In this document: positions 31,943-43,316 of the stretch, in pieces | How positions within the stretch are numbered: the first letter of the stretch is position 1 | Layout: every line of letters starts with the position of its first letter | Notes under the pieces: model-generated | What the model saw: only the letters and a program-made list of their open reading frames with translations | Told to the model about the DNA's origin: nothing | The model's database searches: none | DNA from: Hydrogenophaga sp. 2FB | Lineage (GTDB): Bacteria; Pseudomonadota; Gammaproteobacteria; Burkholderiales; Burkholderiaceae_C | Assembly (NCBI RefSeq): GCF_005503365.1 | Contig: NZ_SCML01000006.1 | Span: 62,001 to 126,000, forward strand | DNA: 64,000 nucleotides | Direction: 5' to 3' | Translations under genes and position numbers: made by a program

Positions 31943-32121
31943 AATCAACCCCAAATTTTTAAACTGTGTTCATTATGCATCGCGCCGCGCGAGTTGCGAA
32001 GTGATCACACACCTGTTGCACCCCTGGGCACAGGAGGCGCACTCCAGCATCTGGAATACGCTGTTCTCCGGGTCCCAACATCGTTCTCTCCACCTGCCCA
32101 ACGGCAGAACCCAGCTCGCCC

Positions 32122-33863
<1,742 letters not shown>

Positions 33864-33867
<4 letters not shown>

Positions 33868-34493
33868 GGCCGACGGCCTGGTCGCGCCGCGACTGCCTGC
33901 TGGCCGCAGGCACGCTGGGGCTGGGCTGTTGGCCCCCGATGGCGCATGCGGGGGGCCAACTGGAAGAGCCGTTGGCCGATTCGGTGCGCGGCGCCCTGAG
34001 CGCGGCGATTGCCAACAGCGCGCCGCCCGTGCCCGAGTTCGGCGATTTTCAGAAGCGCCTGGCCTATTTGCGCTGGCTGGGTGCGAGCAGCGACCGCTTG
34101 CACAAGCGCAAGCCCGATCTGCAGACGCGCATCGAATTCCTGCAGACCATCTGGTACGAAACCCGGCGTGCGGGGCTGGACACCACGCTGGTGCTCGGCC
34201 TGGTGCAGGTCGAGAGCGCGTTTCGCAAGTTCGCCATCTCGCGCGTGGGCGCGCGGGGCTACATGCAGATCATGCCGTTCTGGTCGCGCCTGATTGGTGA
34301 CGGCGACCCGAGCCGCTTGTTCAACATGCAGACCAACCTGCGCTTTGGTTGCGTGATCCTGCGCCACTACCTCGACCGCGAACGCGGCGACACCTTTCTG
34401 GCGCTGGGCCGTTACAACGGCAGCCGTGGCAAGGCCGAGTACCCGAACGCGGTCTACGCGGCCGCCAAAAACTGGATCCACGCCGACGCTTGA
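33864..34493 (+). CDS. Lytic transglycosylase, SLT domain, likely Tat-exported
   Basis: 209 residues. The SLT domain has the catalytic Glu117 in [16 protein letters not shown] and the [12 protein letters not shown] motif, then [15 protein letters not shown]. The N-terminus [18 protein letters not shown] is a twin-arginine signal sequence with a possible lipobox-like Cys11, and the mature part follows HAGG. It cleaves peptidoglycan glycan strands to 1,6-anhydro ends. The ATG overlaps the proS stop by 4 bases. Confidence 0.9.
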
Positions 34494-34514
34494 GGGCCGG
34501 CGGGGCGCGCGGCG

Positions 34515-35519
34515 CTACTGCAGGAAACCGATGCGGCTCTTCCCGGCACCTGCCCGCGGCAGGTCATCGGGTTCGATGCGGTAGCGGTTGTCCAGCCGCG
34601 CATTGCCGAAGGCCGTGACCAGCGCGCGCCGCATCTCGCGGGGCGCCAGTGCGGCCAGCAAGTCGAGCACATCGGCGGGCGGTTCGGGCTCGAAACGTTG
34701 CCCCCAGTCATGCTCGCCCAGGATGCCGCGGTAGAGGTGCGCCGCGATCTTGCGCGCAGCCCCGGGCGAGGGCGCTGCGATCTCGTAGACGTTCATGCGG
34801 TTCATGATCGGCTCGGGAATGCTGCGTTCGTCGTTGGCGGTGGTGACCCAGATCACCTGGCTCGCATCGATCGGCACCTCGGCGAACTCGTCGACGAAGC
34901 TCTGCGCCGTGTCGTGCTCGAGCAGGCTGTAGAGCGCGCCCAGCGGGTCGTACTGCGCATCGGCGCTGGCCTTGTCGATCTCGTCGATCACGATCACCGG
35001 GTTGGCGTACTGGCCATCGACCAGCGCCTCGAACACCTTGCCCGGCTTGGCGCCTTTCCATTGGGACGAGGAGCCTGAGAGCAGCCAGCCCGCGGTCATG
35101 GAACTCATGGGCACCAGGCTCATGCTGGTGCCCAGCAGGTCGGCGAGCTGGCGCGCGAAGTGGGTCTTGCCCACACCGGGCGGGCCGAGCAACAGAATGG
35201 GCGTGACTTCCAGGCTGTCGCGGCTGTCCTGGCTGAGCGCGACGTGGCGCTTCACGTCGTCGAGCACATCACCAAAGTTGGGCAGCAGGTCGTAGAGCGA
35301 GGCCATGTCGGGCACGCCGGAGGGCTTGACCGCGAAACGTTGAGGGCCCCGTTCGAGCATGCGTTGCCAGGTATTGCGCAGACTTTCGTAGTCGCGCTCG
35401 TTGCCGCTGGCTTGCAGATGGGCCAGCTTGCGCTCGACATCGTCGGCGCAAAACACGCTGCGCATCTGGGCGATGGGCAGACCGAGGGAGGTTGAAGCGA
35501 CCAGGCTGCGTGAGCTCAT
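34515..35519 (-). CDS. AAA-family ATPase (Lon-type ATPase module without protease)
   Basis: 334 residues. A helical N-terminus (1-100) is followed by an AAA module with Walker A GPPGVGKT (112-119), Walker B VIVIDEIDK near 165, a sensor WVTTANDERSIPEPIMNRM and an arginine-finger-like region. The wording (LPNFGDVLDDVKRHVAL) resembles the Lon ATPase domain, but no peptidase domain follows. AAGGAG precedes the ATG. It lies between grxD and the transglycosylase, with a terminator upstream, so it is likely a single-gene unit. Substrate unknown. Confidence 0.85.
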   Translation of the reverse strand: MSSRSLVASTSLGLPIAQMRSVFCADDVERKLAHLQASGNERDYESLRNTWQRMLERGPQRFAVKPSGVPDMASLYDLLPNFGDVLDDVKRHVALSQDSRDSLEVTPILLLGPPGVGKTHFARQLADLLGTSMSLVPMSSMTAGWLLSGSSSQWKGAKPGKVFEALVDGQYANPVIVIDEIDKASADAQYDPLGALYSLLEHDTAQSFVDEFAEVPIDASQVIWVTTANDERSIPEPIMNRMNVYEIAAPSPGAARKIAAHLYRGILGEHDWGQRFEPEPPADVLDLLAALAPREMRRALVTAFGNARLDNRYRIEPDDLPRAGAGKSRIGFLQ

Positions 35520-35660
35520 GCGGTTCTCCTTGGGTTTGCGACGATTTCATTCAAGCACAAGACGTGCCTGAGCGCCAAACCAAAAAGCAACACGAAATGA
35601 CCGCAGATGGAAAGATCCATCGGCGTCGTGCGAAAAGACGCGAAACCGTACGCACCGCGC

Positions 35661-35689
35661 AGAAAGCACAAAGCCACCCGAAGGTGGCT
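35661..35689 (-). terminator. Intrinsic terminator after grxD
   Basis: AGCCACC-TTCG-GGTGGCT on the minus strand, a 7-base-pair stem with a TTCG-type loop, followed by TTTGTGCTTT. It ends the hemA-prfA-prmC-grxD run. The rest of the 190-base gap to the AAA ATPase shows no gene. Confidence 0.75.
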
Positions 35690-35709
35690 CTGCAGGGAGA
35701 AAAACGGGG

Positions 35710-36036
35710 TCAGGCTTCGCCGTTGATGACCTGTTGCAGTTCGCCCGACTGGTACATCTCCATCATGATGTCCGAGCCGCCAATGAACTCGCCCTTGACG
35801 TACAGCTGCGGGATGGTGGGCCACTGGCTGTATTCCTTGATGCCCTGGCGGATGCCGTCGTCTTCGAGCACGTTGACGGTGGTCAGCGTGCGCGGCTCGA
35901 CGCCGCAGGCCTTGAGGATCTGGATCGCGCGGCCGGAGAAGCCGCACATGGGGAAACTCGCGCTGCCTTTCATGAACAACACGATGTCGTGGGATTTGAC
36001 CAGCTGGTCGATTCGGGTTTGTGCGTCGTCGCTCAT
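35710..36036 (-). CDS. grxD: Monothiol glutaredoxin GrxD (Grx4)
   Basis: 108 residues. The CGFS motif (Cys31-Ser34) identifies a monothiol glutaredoxin that binds a 2Fe-2S cluster with glutathione and delivers or stores Fe-S. The flanking FMKGSASFPMCGFS and WPTIPQLYVKGEFIGGSDIM blocks are classical. AGAAGGA lies 10 bases before the ATG. It follows prmC after 52 bases. Confidence 0.97.
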   Translation of the reverse strand: MSDDAQTRIDQLVKSHDIVLFMKGSASFPMCGFSGRAIQILKACGVEPRTLTTVNVLEDDGIRQGIKEYSQWPTIPQLYVKGEFIGGSDIMMEMYQSGELQQVINGEA

Positions 36037-36088
36037 GGCTGAAAGTCCTTCTGCGGAACAGGTCTGGTCGACCCGGAAACGGCCCACA

Positions 36089-36931
36089 TTATCGCGCTTG
36101 TGGCCACTGGCCGCCGCTGCAGCGGGCAATGCCCGCGAGGTCGTCGCGACTGCCGACGTGTTCGAATCCGGCGGCCTGAAGCAGGGCACAGACCGCCACC
36201 GCCTGGTCGTGGCCATGTTCGAGCAGCAGCCAGCCGCCCGGTTGCAAGGCCTCGGGCGCGTTGGCGACGATGGCGCGCAGATCGTCCAGGCCGTCGGCGC
36301 CTGCGGTGAGGGCCGAGCGGGGTTCGTGCCCGAGCGCGGCCATGTGCGGGTCGGCGTCGGCGATATAGGGCGGGTTGCTGGCGATGAGGTCGAAGCGCTG
36401 GCCCGGCACGGCTGCCAGCCAGGCGCCGGCATGGAAGCTCACGGTCAGGCCCAACCGTTGGGCATTCGCTTGCGCCACCTGCAGGGCGTCGTCGCTGGCG
36501 TCGGTGGCGAACACGGCGGCCGCTGGGCGTTCGGCCTTGATGGCCAGCGCGATCGCGCCGCTGCCGGTGCCCAGATCGAGCACGCGGGCGGGCTGTGGCA
36601 TTTGATCCAGTTGCTCGATCGTCCACGTCACCAGCGTTTCGGTGTCGGGGCGCGGCACGAGCACGCGGGCGTCGACCTGGAGCGTGAGGCCGAAGAACTC
36701 CTGGTCGCCGCGCAGGTAGGCCATGGGCTCGCCGCGTTGGCGGCGTTGCGCCAGATCGCTCAGGCGTTGAGCGGCATCGGCGGTCAATGTGTCGGCATCG
36801 TGTGCCATCAGCCAGGCGCGATCGTACGGACTGTGCTGCAACGCCAGCAACAACAGCATGTGCGCGTCGGTGCGGTCTATGCCGTCGCGCTGCAGTTGCG
36901 CGAGGGCGTCACGCAGAGAGGTGGACGTCAT
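36089..36931 (-). CDS. prmC: Peptide chain release factor N5-glutamine methyltransferase PrmC
   Basis: 280 residues. An N-terminal helical domain recognises the release factor; the SAM-binding domain has GTGSG at 121-125 and the catalytic NPPY at 186-189. It methylates the Gln of the GGQ motif of RF1 and RF2. The start overlaps the prfA stop by 4 bases, so enzyme and target are made together. Confidence 0.97.
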   Translation of the reverse strand: MTSTSLRDALAQLQRDGIDRTDAHMLLLLALQHSPYDRAWLMAHDADTLTADAAQRLSDLAQRRQRGEPMAYLRGDQEFFGLTLQVDARVLVPRPDTETLVTWTIEQLDQMPQPARVLDLGTGSGAIALAIKAERPAAAVFATDASDDALQVAQANAQRLGLTVSFHAGAWLAAVPGQRFDLIASNPPYIADADPHMAALGHEPRSALTAGADGLDDLRAIVANAPEALQPGGWLLLEHGHDQAVAVCALLQAAGFEHVGSRDDLAGIARCSGGQWPQAR

Positions 36932-38016
36932 GCGCCGTTGCGCTGTTCGAGCTCGGCCAGCAGCTCGGTGCCGCGCGCCACCTGCAGCGCATGGATCATT
37001 TCGTCCAGATCACCCTCCATCACCTGCAGCACTTTGTAGAGCGTGAGGTTGATGCGGTGGTCGGTGATGCGGCCTTGCGGGAAGTTGTAGGTGCGGATGC
37101 GGTCGCTGCGGTCGCCGCTGCCGATCAGTCCCTTGCGCGTCGCGGCTTCTGCCGCGGCGCGTTCGCTGCGGTCTTTCTCCTGCAGGCGCGCGGTGAGCAC
37201 TTGCAGTGCCTTGGCCTTGTTGCTGTGCTGCGAGCGGCCATCCTGGCATTCGGCGGTGATGCCGGTGGGCAGGTGGGTCACGCGCACGGCGGAGTCGGTC
37301 TTGTTGATGTGCTGGCCGCCCGCGCCGCTGGCGCGGTAGGTGTCGATGCGCAGTTCGCTCGGGTTGAGCTGCACCGCCTGGGTTTCGTCGGGCTCGGGCA
37401 TTACGGCGACGGTGGCGGCGCTGGTGTGGATGCGGCCCTGGGTTTCGGTGGCGGGCACGCGCTGCACGCGGTGGCCGCCGGACTCGAAACGAAGCCGCCC
37501 ATACGCGCCGGGGCCGGCCACGCGGAGCACCACTTCCTTGTAGCCACCGAGTTCGCTGGGCGATTCGCTCACGGTCTCCACCTGCCAGCGCTGCTTTTCC
37601 GCGTAGCGCGTGTACAGGCGCGCGAGGTCGCCGGCGAACAGGGCCGATTCGTCGCCGCCCGTGCCGGCGCGAATTTCCACGAACGCGTTGCGCTCGTCGT
37701 CCGGGTCCTTGGGCAGCAGGAGTTGCTGCAGTTCGGTGTCGAGCTGTTCCATGTCGGCCTCGGCGGCGTGGATTTCCTCCTGCGCCATGTCGGCCATGTC
37801 CGGGTCGCTCAACAACTCCTTGGCCGAACTCAGATCGGCCTCGCGCTGCAGGTAGCAGTTGAACACCTCGACGATGGACGATGCCTCGGCGTGCTCGCGG
37901 CTGAGCGCGCGAAAGCGGTCCATCTGGTCGACCACGTCGGGCGCGGACAAGAGGGCATCGAGCTCGTGCAGGCGGGCTCGCTGGCGCAGCAGGGTGTCAC
38001 GGACGAAGGGTTTCAT
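36928..38016 (-). CDS. prfA: Peptide chain release factor 1
   Basis: 362 residues. The GGQ motif is at 233-235 and the codon-reading motif is Pro188-Ala189-Thr190, the PxT type that reads UAA and UAG, which separates RF1 from RF2. Gln235 is the residue PrmC methylates. It lies 68 bases downstream of hemA and overlaps prmC. Confidence 0.98.
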   Translation of the reverse strand: MKPFVRDTLLRQRARLHELDALLSAPDVVDQMDRFRALSREHAEASSIVEVFNCYLQREADLSSAKELLSDPDMADMAQEEIHAAEADMEQLDTELQQLLLPKDPDDERNAFVEIRAGTGGDESALFAGDLARLYTRYAEKQRWQVETVSESPSELGGYKEVVLRVAGPGAYGRLRFESGGHRVQRVPATETQGRIHTSAATVAVMPEPDETQAVQLNPSELRIDTYRASGAGGQHINKTDSAVRVTHLPTGITAECQDGRSQHSNKAKALQVLTARLQEKDRSERAAAEAATRKGLIGSGDRSDRIRTYNFPQGRITDHRINLTLYKVLQVMEGDLDEMIHALQVARGTELLAELEQRNGA

Positions 38017-38084
38017 AGGGGATCAACGGCCCGGCACGGCGGCACGGGTTCGCGCCCGCACGCCACCGCAGCGGGCCAGCTCAG

Positions 38085-39383
38085 CTAGTTGTGCGCGTCG
38101 CGCGGGGGTTTGGGCAGTTCGTCGCGCAGGAACAGGCGCGAGACGGTCTGCGCGGTGGCGGCGCGCGTGGCGACGTCTCCGGTGTGCAGTTCGGCCAGGG
38201 TGCCGTGCAGCATCTTCTGCGTGAGGCCGCGCGAGAACGCTTCGAGCACGGCCTCCACCGGTTCACCCTTGGCGAGCAGCCGGCGCGCGCGCGCCATTTC
38301 GGCCGCGCGCCACACGTCGGCCTGGGCGTTGATTTGCTGGATCAGCGGCACCACGCCGTGGGCGGGGTCGCGCTGCTCCATCCAGTGCATGAAGCTGAGC
38401 ACGCCCGCATCGATGATGGCTTCGGCCTGGGCCACGGCGGCCTGGCGGTGTTCCTTGCCGGTCTGCACGACCGTGGCCAGGTCGTCCACGGTGTACAGAT
38501 ACACGTCGGGCAGGTCCTTGACTTCGGCCTCGATGTCGCGCGGAACGGCCAGATCGACCATGAACATCGGGCGATGGCGGCGCTTCTTCAGCGCGCGCTC
38601 GACAGCGCCCAGACCGATGATGGGCAAGGTGCTGGCGGTGCAGCTGATGACGGCGTCGAATTCGTGCAGGCGGTCCGGCACATCGGCCAGGCGCATGACC
38701 TCGGCGCCCAGGCGGCCGGCGAGTTTTTCACCGCGTTCCAGCGTGCGGTTGGCGATGGACATGCCCTTGGGGTTCTTGGCCGCGAAATGCGTGGCGGCCA
38801 GCTCGATCATGTCGCCCGCGCCGACGAACAGCACCTTGATGTCGCGCAGGTCTTCGAACAGTTGCGAGGCCAGCCGCACGGCGGCGGCGGTCATGCTGAT
38901 GGAATGGGAGCCGATTTCGGTCGAGCTGCGCACTTCCTTGGCCACGGCGAACGAGCGCTGGAACAACTGGTGCAAGGTGGTGCCCAGCGCGCCCGCATCG
39001 CTGGCGGCGCGCACGGCGTCTTTCATCTGGCCCAGGATCTGCGCTTCGCCCAGCACCATGCTGTCCAGCCCGCTGGCCACGCGAAAGGCATGGCGGGCGG
39101 CTTCGTCGTCGCGCAGCACGTAGGCGTGGTCGCGCAGCACGTCGCCGCTCACGCCACCGGTCTGGGCCAGCCAGTCGAGCGTGGGGCCCACGGCCGACTG
39201 GTCGCCCGCGCCATAGAGTTCGGTGCGGTTGCAGGTGGACAGCAGCGTGGCCTCCAACTGGCGCGAAAGGCTTTGGCGGTAGCCGTTGAGCGTGGGCTGG
39301 ATCTGGTCGAGCGCAAACGCAAAGCGGCCCCGCAGATCGAGCGGCGCTGTGTTGTGGTTGATGCCGAGGGCCCAGACAGACAT
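38085..39383 (-). CDS. hemA: Glutamyl-tRNA reductase HemA
   Basis: 432 residues. HemA reduces Glu-tRNA to glutamate-1-semialdehyde, the committed step of the C5 route to heme. The N-terminus [21 protein letters not shown] is canonical; the nucleophilic Cys51 is in [12 protein letters not shown], an Rossmann region follows ([11 protein letters not shown]), and a dimerisation helix closes it. The 5' region has a perfect -10 box just 7 bases from the ATG and no ribosome-binding site. Confidence 0.97.
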   Translation of the reverse strand: MSVWALGINHNTAPLDLRGRFAFALDQIQPTLNGYRQSLSRQLEATLLSTCNRTELYGAGDQSAVGPTLDWLAQTGGVSGDVLRDHAYVLRDDEAARHAFRVASGLDSMVLGEAQILGQMKDAVRAASDAGALGTTLHQLFQRSFAVAKEVRSSTEIGSHSISMTAAAVRLASQLFEDLRDIKVLFVGAGDMIELAATHFAAKNPKGMSIANRTLERGEKLAGRLGAEVMRLADVPDRLHEFDAVISCTASTLPIIGLGAVERALKKRRHRPMFMVDLAVPRDIEAEVKDLPDVYLYTVDDLATVVQTGKEHRQAAVAQAEAIIDAGVLSFMHWMEQRDPAHGVVPLIQQINAQADVWRAAEMARARRLLAKGEPVEAVLEAFSRGLTQKMLHGTLAELHTGDVATRAATAQTVSRLFLRDELPKPPRDAHN

Positions 39384-39390
39384 GGGGGCG

Positions 39391-39396
39391 ATTATA
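39391..39396 (-). promoter_or_regulatory. -10 box of hemA, placing transcription start at the ATG
   Basis: TATAAT on the minus strand, then CGCCCCC and the hemA ATG at 39383. Normal spacing puts the first transcribed base at or beside the ATG, predicting a leaderless mRNA. No clear -35. The same A/T-rich block could serve the divergent small gene at 39433. Confidence 0.6.
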
Positions 39397-39432
39397 AAAT
39401 TGAACGCTTATGCACGCCCTTGCCCTTTTCGA

Positions 39433-39699
39433 ATGACACCATTGGCCTTCCTGGGGCACATCGCCGGCTTCATCGCCCCCGCTCTATTCCTGGCGCTGAT
39501 CCTGTGGACCGTGCCGCGCCTGCGCCGCGCTGGCCGGGCCCGGCAGGGCGCCCGCCTGGAGGCTTTCATGCTGGTCGTGGCCGGTGTGGTGGTGCTGCTG
39601 GCGGGGCTGGTGTTCTTCGAGCGCGACGGCAAGATCGCGACCTATGCGGCCCTGGTGGCCGTGCAAGGCACGTTGGCTTGGTGGTTGCACCGACGCTGA
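39433..39699 (+). CDS. Small membrane protein of unknown function
   Basis: 88 residues with two or three hydrophobic helices (about 5-26, 44-62 and 68-85). An Arg-rich linker between the first two (VPRLRRAGRARQGARLE) suggests a cytoplasmic loop. No family is recognised with confidence. The gene is divergent from hemA and convergent with ugpQ, and the ATG lacks a clear Shine-Dalgarno. Codon use matches neighbours. Confidence 0.6.
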   Translation: MTPLAFLGHIAGFIAPALFLALILWTVPRLRRAGRARQGARLEAFMLVVAGVVVLLAGLVFFERDGKIATYAALVAVQGTLAWWLHRR

Positions 39700-39712
39700 G
39701 CGCACCCCGCCG

Positions 39713-40459
39713 TCAGCCGCGGCTGGGTCGGAAGAGGTCGACGCGGTCGGTGATGATGCCGTCCAGGCCCAGGTTCAGCAGCCGTTCCGCGGCCCATTCG
39801 TCGTTCACGGTGTAGGCCAGGGTGCGCAGGCCTGCGGCCTTTGCCTGGGCCACGGTGCTCGTGTCCCACAGCGCGTGGTTGCACACCACGGCCACGCAGC
39901 TGAGCGACTGCGCCACGCCCATCCAGCCGTCCCTCAACGTGTCCAGCAGCAACCCGCGCGGCAGGTGCGGCGCGGTTTCCTGTGCGCCACGGAGCGCGTC
40001 GGGCTGGAACGAGGTGAGGAACGGGGCGTGTGCGGCATCGTTCGCCCACAGCCGCGCCGCAGCCTCTGCCACGGCGCAGCCGGTGGCGAGTTCGGTACCC
40101 GGCGTGGGTTTGATTTCGATGTTGAGCCAGTGGCCGTTGGCCTGGCAATGGCGCGCCACGCCCTCCAGCGTGGCCAGCGGCTCGCCCGCGTAGGCCCGCG
40201 AGTGCCAGCCGCCCGCGTCGAGCTGGCTCAGGGTGCTCCAGGGCTGGTCGCCCGCCGTGCCCGTGCCATTGGTGGTGCGCTCCAGCGTGGCGTCGTGCAG
40301 CAGGAAGACCACGCCATCGGCGCTGAGCTTGGCGTCGCATTCGTACATGCGGTAGCCATGCGAGGCGCCTAGGCGAAAAGCGGCGAGGGTGTTTTCGGGG
40401 GCGAGTTTGCCGGCGCCCCGGTGCGCAACCCAGCACGGGTAGGGCCAGTCCCCGCTCAT
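39713..40459 (-). CDS. ugpQ: Glycerophosphodiester phosphodiesterase UgpQ
   Basis: 248 residues. A GDPD TIM barrel: the HRG motif in [14 protein letters not shown], the metal-binding Glu/Asp in MYECDAKLS, and [13 protein letters not shown] with the second catalytic His are all present. The cytoplasmic enzyme hydrolyses imported glycerophosphodiesters to glycerol-3-phosphate and an alcohol. No signal peptide. It overlaps ugpC by 4 bases and ends the ugp operon. Confidence 0.94.
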   Translation of the reverse strand: MSGDWPYPCWVAHRGAGKLAPENTLAAFRLGASHGYRMYECDAKLSADGVVFLLHDATLERTTNGTGTAGDQPWSTLSQLDAGGWHSRAYAGEPLATLEGVARHCQANGHWLNIEIKPTPGTELATGCAVAEAAARLWANDAAHAPFLTSFQPDALRGAQETAPHLPRGLLLDTLRDGWMGVAQSLSCVAVVCNHALWDTSTVAQAKAAGLRTLAYTVNDEWAAERLLNLGLDGIITDRVDLFRPSRG

Positions 40460-41460
40460 TCCCGGCGGCCCGTCTCGGCGTTGAACCAGTGCTGGCGGTC
40501 TTCGCGCGGCTTGGCGTGGATGGTGCTGCCGATGGCGGGTGCGCCCTGGTCTTCGTGGGTGCGGATGATCAGCGCCTCGTCGCCCAGCCGCGCGTGCACC
40601 AGGCGCTCGGCGCCCAGCAGTTCCACGGTTTCCACTTGCAACGCCCAGCCTTCGGTGCCGATGTCCAGGTGCTCGGGCCGGATGCCCAGGATGCTGCCGG
40701 GCCGCCCACCGGGCGCGTGCTTGAGCAGGTTCATGGGCGGCGAACCGATGAAACTCGCCACGAAGGTGGTGGCGGGTTTCGAATAGATCTCTTCGGGCGT
40801 GCCGAACTGCTCCATGTTGCCGGCATTCATGACGATCATGCGTTCGGCCAGTGTCATCGCCTCCACCTGGTCGTGCGTGACGAAGAGCGAGGTGATGCCG
40901 AGTTCGCGGTGCAGCTTCTGGATTTCCAGCCGGGTCTGGGCGCGCAGCTTGGCGTCGAGGTTGGAGAGTGGTTCGTCGAACAGGAAGACCTGGGGCTGGC
41001 GCACGATGGCGCGGCCCATGGCCACGCGCTGGCGCTGGCCGCCCGAGAGCTCGCGCGGCTTGCGGGCGAGCAAATGGCCCAGCTCCAGGATGCCGGCGGC
41101 CTTGTCCACGCGCTGCTTGATCTCGGCTATCGGCACCTTTTTGATCTTCAAACCGTAGGCCATGTTGTCGAACACGGTCATGTGCGGGTAGAGCGCGTAG
41201 TTCTGGAACACCATCGCGATGTCGCGCTCGGCTGGTTCCAGCTGGTTGACCACGCGGTCGCCGATCCAGATCTCGCCGCCGCTGATCTCTTCCAGGCCGG
41301 CCACCATGCGCAGCAGGGTGGACTTGCCGCAGCCGGAAGGGCCGACGATGACGATGAACTCGCCGTTGCTGATTCCGGCATTGACGCCGTGGATGACCTG
41401 CAGTTCCTGCTTGCCCTTGCCGTACTTCTTGACGACGTTTTTCAGTTGAATAGATGCCAT
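40456..41460 (-). CDS. ugpC: sn-Glycerol-3-phosphate ABC transporter ATPase UgpC
   Basis: 334 residues. Walker A GPSGCGKS (40-47), signature LSGGQRQR near 137, Walker [13 protein letters not shown] near 160, and a C-terminal TOBE/regulatory region typical of MalK-type subunits. It powers UgpAE. It sits 10 bases after ugpE and overlaps ugpQ. The order ugpBAECQ is that of E. coli. Confidence 0.95.
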   Translation of the reverse strand: MASIQLKNVVKKYGKGKQELQVIHGVNAGISNGEFIVIVGPSGCGKSTLLRMVAGLEEISGGEIWIGDRVVNQLEPAERDIAMVFQNYALYPHMTVFDNMAYGLKIKKVPIAEIKQRVDKAAGILELGHLLARKPRELSGGQRQRVAMGRAIVRQPQVFLFDEPLSNLDAKLRAQTRLEIQKLHRELGITSLFVTHDQVEAMTLAERMIVMNAGNMEQFGTPEEIYSKPATTFVASFIGSPPMNLLKHAPGGRPGSILGIRPEHLDIGTEGWALQVETVELLGAERLVHARLGDEALIIRTHEDQGAPAIGSTIHAKPREDRQHWFNAETGRRE

Positions 41461-41470
41461 TTTTCTTCTC

Positions 41471-42325
41471 TTACTTTTCCGTATCGACCAGGCCCTTGAC
41501 GAACCACTTCTGCATCAGCATTACCACGATGGCCGGCGGCAGCATCGCCAGGATGGCGGTGGCCATCACCACGTTCCACTCGATGTAGACCTCGCCGAAG
41601 ATCAGGCGCTTGATCCCCATGACGATGGGGTACATCCTTTCGTCGGTGGTCACCAGCAGGGGCCACAGGTATTGGTTCCAGCCGTAGATGAACTGGATCA
41701 CGAACAGCGCGGCCATGGACGTCTTGGACAGCGGAAGCAGCACGTCCTTGAAGAACCGCATCGGCCCGGCGCCGTCGACGCGTGCGGCCTCCACCAGCTC
41801 GTCAGGTACCGTCATGAAGAATTGCCTGAACAGGAAGGTGGCCGTGGCCGATGCGATCAGCGGAATAGTCAGGCCGGACATGCTGTTGAGCATGCGCAGG
41901 TCCGAGACGACCTGGTACGTCGGCCCGATGCGCACTTCCACCGGCAGCATCAGCGTGACGAAGATCATCCAGAACACGATGTTCTTGAACGGAAAGCGGA
42001 AATACACGATGGCAAATGCCGACAGCAGCGAGATGGCGATCTTGCCGATGGCGATGATCAACGCGCTGGCCAGGCTGATGCCCATCATGGGCAGGGCCGG
42101 GGCTACGGTGGCGCCGGCCTCGGTCTTCCCGCCGAACAGCGCGAACCGGTAGCTTTCCACGATGTTGCTGCCGGGCAGCAGCGAGATCGGGTTGCTGCTG
42201 AGGATCTGCTCGGCGGTCTGGGTCGAGCCGATGAAGGTGACGTAGATCGGGAAGAACACGACGACCACCCCGAGGATGAGGATCGCGTGCGAGATGAAAT
42301 CGAGGATGGGATTGCGCTGGATCAT
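41471..42325 (-). CDS. ugpE: sn-Glycerol-3-phosphate ABC transporter permease UgpE
   Basis: 284 residues, six membrane helices. The EAA loop appears as [26 protein letters not shown], which docks on UgpC. The N-terminus [20 protein letters not shown] matches UgpE. The start is 1 base after the ugpA stop. Confidence 0.94.
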   Translation of the reverse strand: MIQRNPILDFISHAILILGVVVVFFPIYVTFIGSTQTAEQILSSNPISLLPGSNIVESYRFALFGGKTEAGATVAPALPMMGISLASALIIAIGKIAISLLSAFAIVYFRFPFKNIVFWMIFVTLMLPVEVRIGPTYQVVSDLRMLNSMSGLTIPLIASATATFLFRQFFMTVPDELVEAARVDGAGPMRFFKDVLLPLSKTSMAALFVIQFIYGWNQYLWPLLVTTDERMYPIVMGIKRLIFGEVYIEWNVVMATAILAMLPPAIVVMLMQKWFVKGLVDTEK

Positions 42326-42326
42326 T

Positions 42327-43208
42327 TCAGTAGTGCACTTTTTTCTCGACGAACTTGAACTGGATCACCGTGAGCGCGACGACGATCACCATCAACACCA
42401 CCGACTGCGCGGCCGAGCCGTTGATGTCCAGCGCCTTGAACCCGTCGTAGTAGACCTTGTAGACCAGGATCGATGTGTCCTTGCCCGGACCGCCGTTGGT
42501 GGCGGCGTCGACGATGGCGAAGGTCTCAAAGAACGCGTGCACGACGTTGATGACCAGCAGGAAGAACGTGGTGGGCGACAGCAGCGGGAACACGATGCTC
42601 CAGAAGCGTTTCCAGGGCGACGCGCCGTCGATGGTGGCGGCCTCGATCAGCGAATGGGGAATCGACTGCAGGCCGGCAAGGAAGAACAGGAAGTTGTAGG
42701 AGATGTACTTCCAGATGGACGCCATGACGATCAGCGCCATGGCGTGGTTGCCATTGAGCAGGTGGTTCCATTCGAAACCCATCTCGATCAAGGCATACCG
42801 GATCACGCCGTAGGGCGAGGCGAACATCATCAGCCACAACACGCCGGCCACCACGGGCGCGACCGCGTAGGGCCAGATGAGCAGCGTCTTGTAGATGCCC
42901 GCCGCGCGCACGACACGGTTGGCCATGACTGCCAGCAGCAGCGCCAGCGACAGCCCGCCGACGGCGACCAGCGCGGAGAAGATCGCCGTGACGCGGAACG
43001 AGTCCAGGTAGGCCGGATCGGAGAACAGGCGGCGGAAGTTGTCCAGGCCGACGAATTCGCGGGTGGCGCCAAAGGCGTCTTCCAGCAGCACGCTCTGGTA
43101 CAGCGCCTGGCCGGCAGGCCAGAAGAAGAACACCAGGATGATCGCCATCTGCGGCGCGATCAGCACCCAGGGCAGCCAGGCGGATTTGAAGAGAACTCGT
43201 TTTTCCAT
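42327..43208 (-). CDS. ugpA: sn-Glycerol-3-phosphate ABC transporter permease UgpA
   Basis: 293 residues, six membrane helices, beginning MEKRVLFKSAWLPWVL. The EAA loop is in LIEAATIDGASPWKRFWSIVFPLLSP. It forms the channel with UgpE. Upstream, a palindrome and a terminator-like hairpin separate it from ugpB; GGAGG is close to the ATG, after the palindrome. Confidence 0.94.
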   Translation of the reverse strand: MEKRVLFKSAWLPWVLIAPQMAIILVFFFWPAGQALYQSVLLEDAFGATREFVGLDNFRRLFSDPAYLDSFRVTAIFSALVAVGGLSLALLLAVMANRVVRAAGIYKTLLIWPYAVAPVVAGVLWLMMFASPYGVIRYALIEMGFEWNHLLNGNHAMALIVMASIWKYISYNFLFFLAGLQSIPHSLIEAATIDGASPWKRFWSIVFPLLSPTTFFLLVINVVHAFFETFAIVDAATNGGPGKDTSILVYKVYYDGFKALDINGSAAQSVVLMVIVVALTVIQFKFVEKKVHY

Positions 43209-43225
43209 AGGAGGCTACAAAAGCA

Positions 43226-43264
43226 ATAGCTGCTCACACCAGCACCATGTGGGTCAGCAGCTAT
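43226..43264. repeat. Palindromic intergenic element (Comamonadaceae REP-like)
   Basis: ATAGCTGCT (43226-43234) and AGCAGCTAT (43256-43264) form a perfect 9-base-pair stem with a 21-base loop. On the minus strand the flanks read CAAAATAGCTGCT and AGCAGCTATTGCTTTTGTAG. This resembles a dispersed palindrome I recall from Comamonadaceae genomes; that match is from memory. No second copy is seen in the window. Confidence 0.65.
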
Positions 43265-43270
43265 TTTGTC

Positions 43271-43299
43271 AAACGAAAAGCGGCCCTTCAGAGGGCCGC
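43271..43299 (-). terminator. Terminator-like hairpin just after ugpB
   Basis: GCGGCCCT-4-AGGGCCGC, an 8-base-pair stem followed on the minus strand by TTTTCGTTT. It lies 18 bases after the ugpB stop and inside the ugp operon, so it should give partial termination and more UgpB than UgpAEC. Confidence 0.75.
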
Positions 43300-43316
43300 C
43301 GGCCGCTAGGCCTGTC

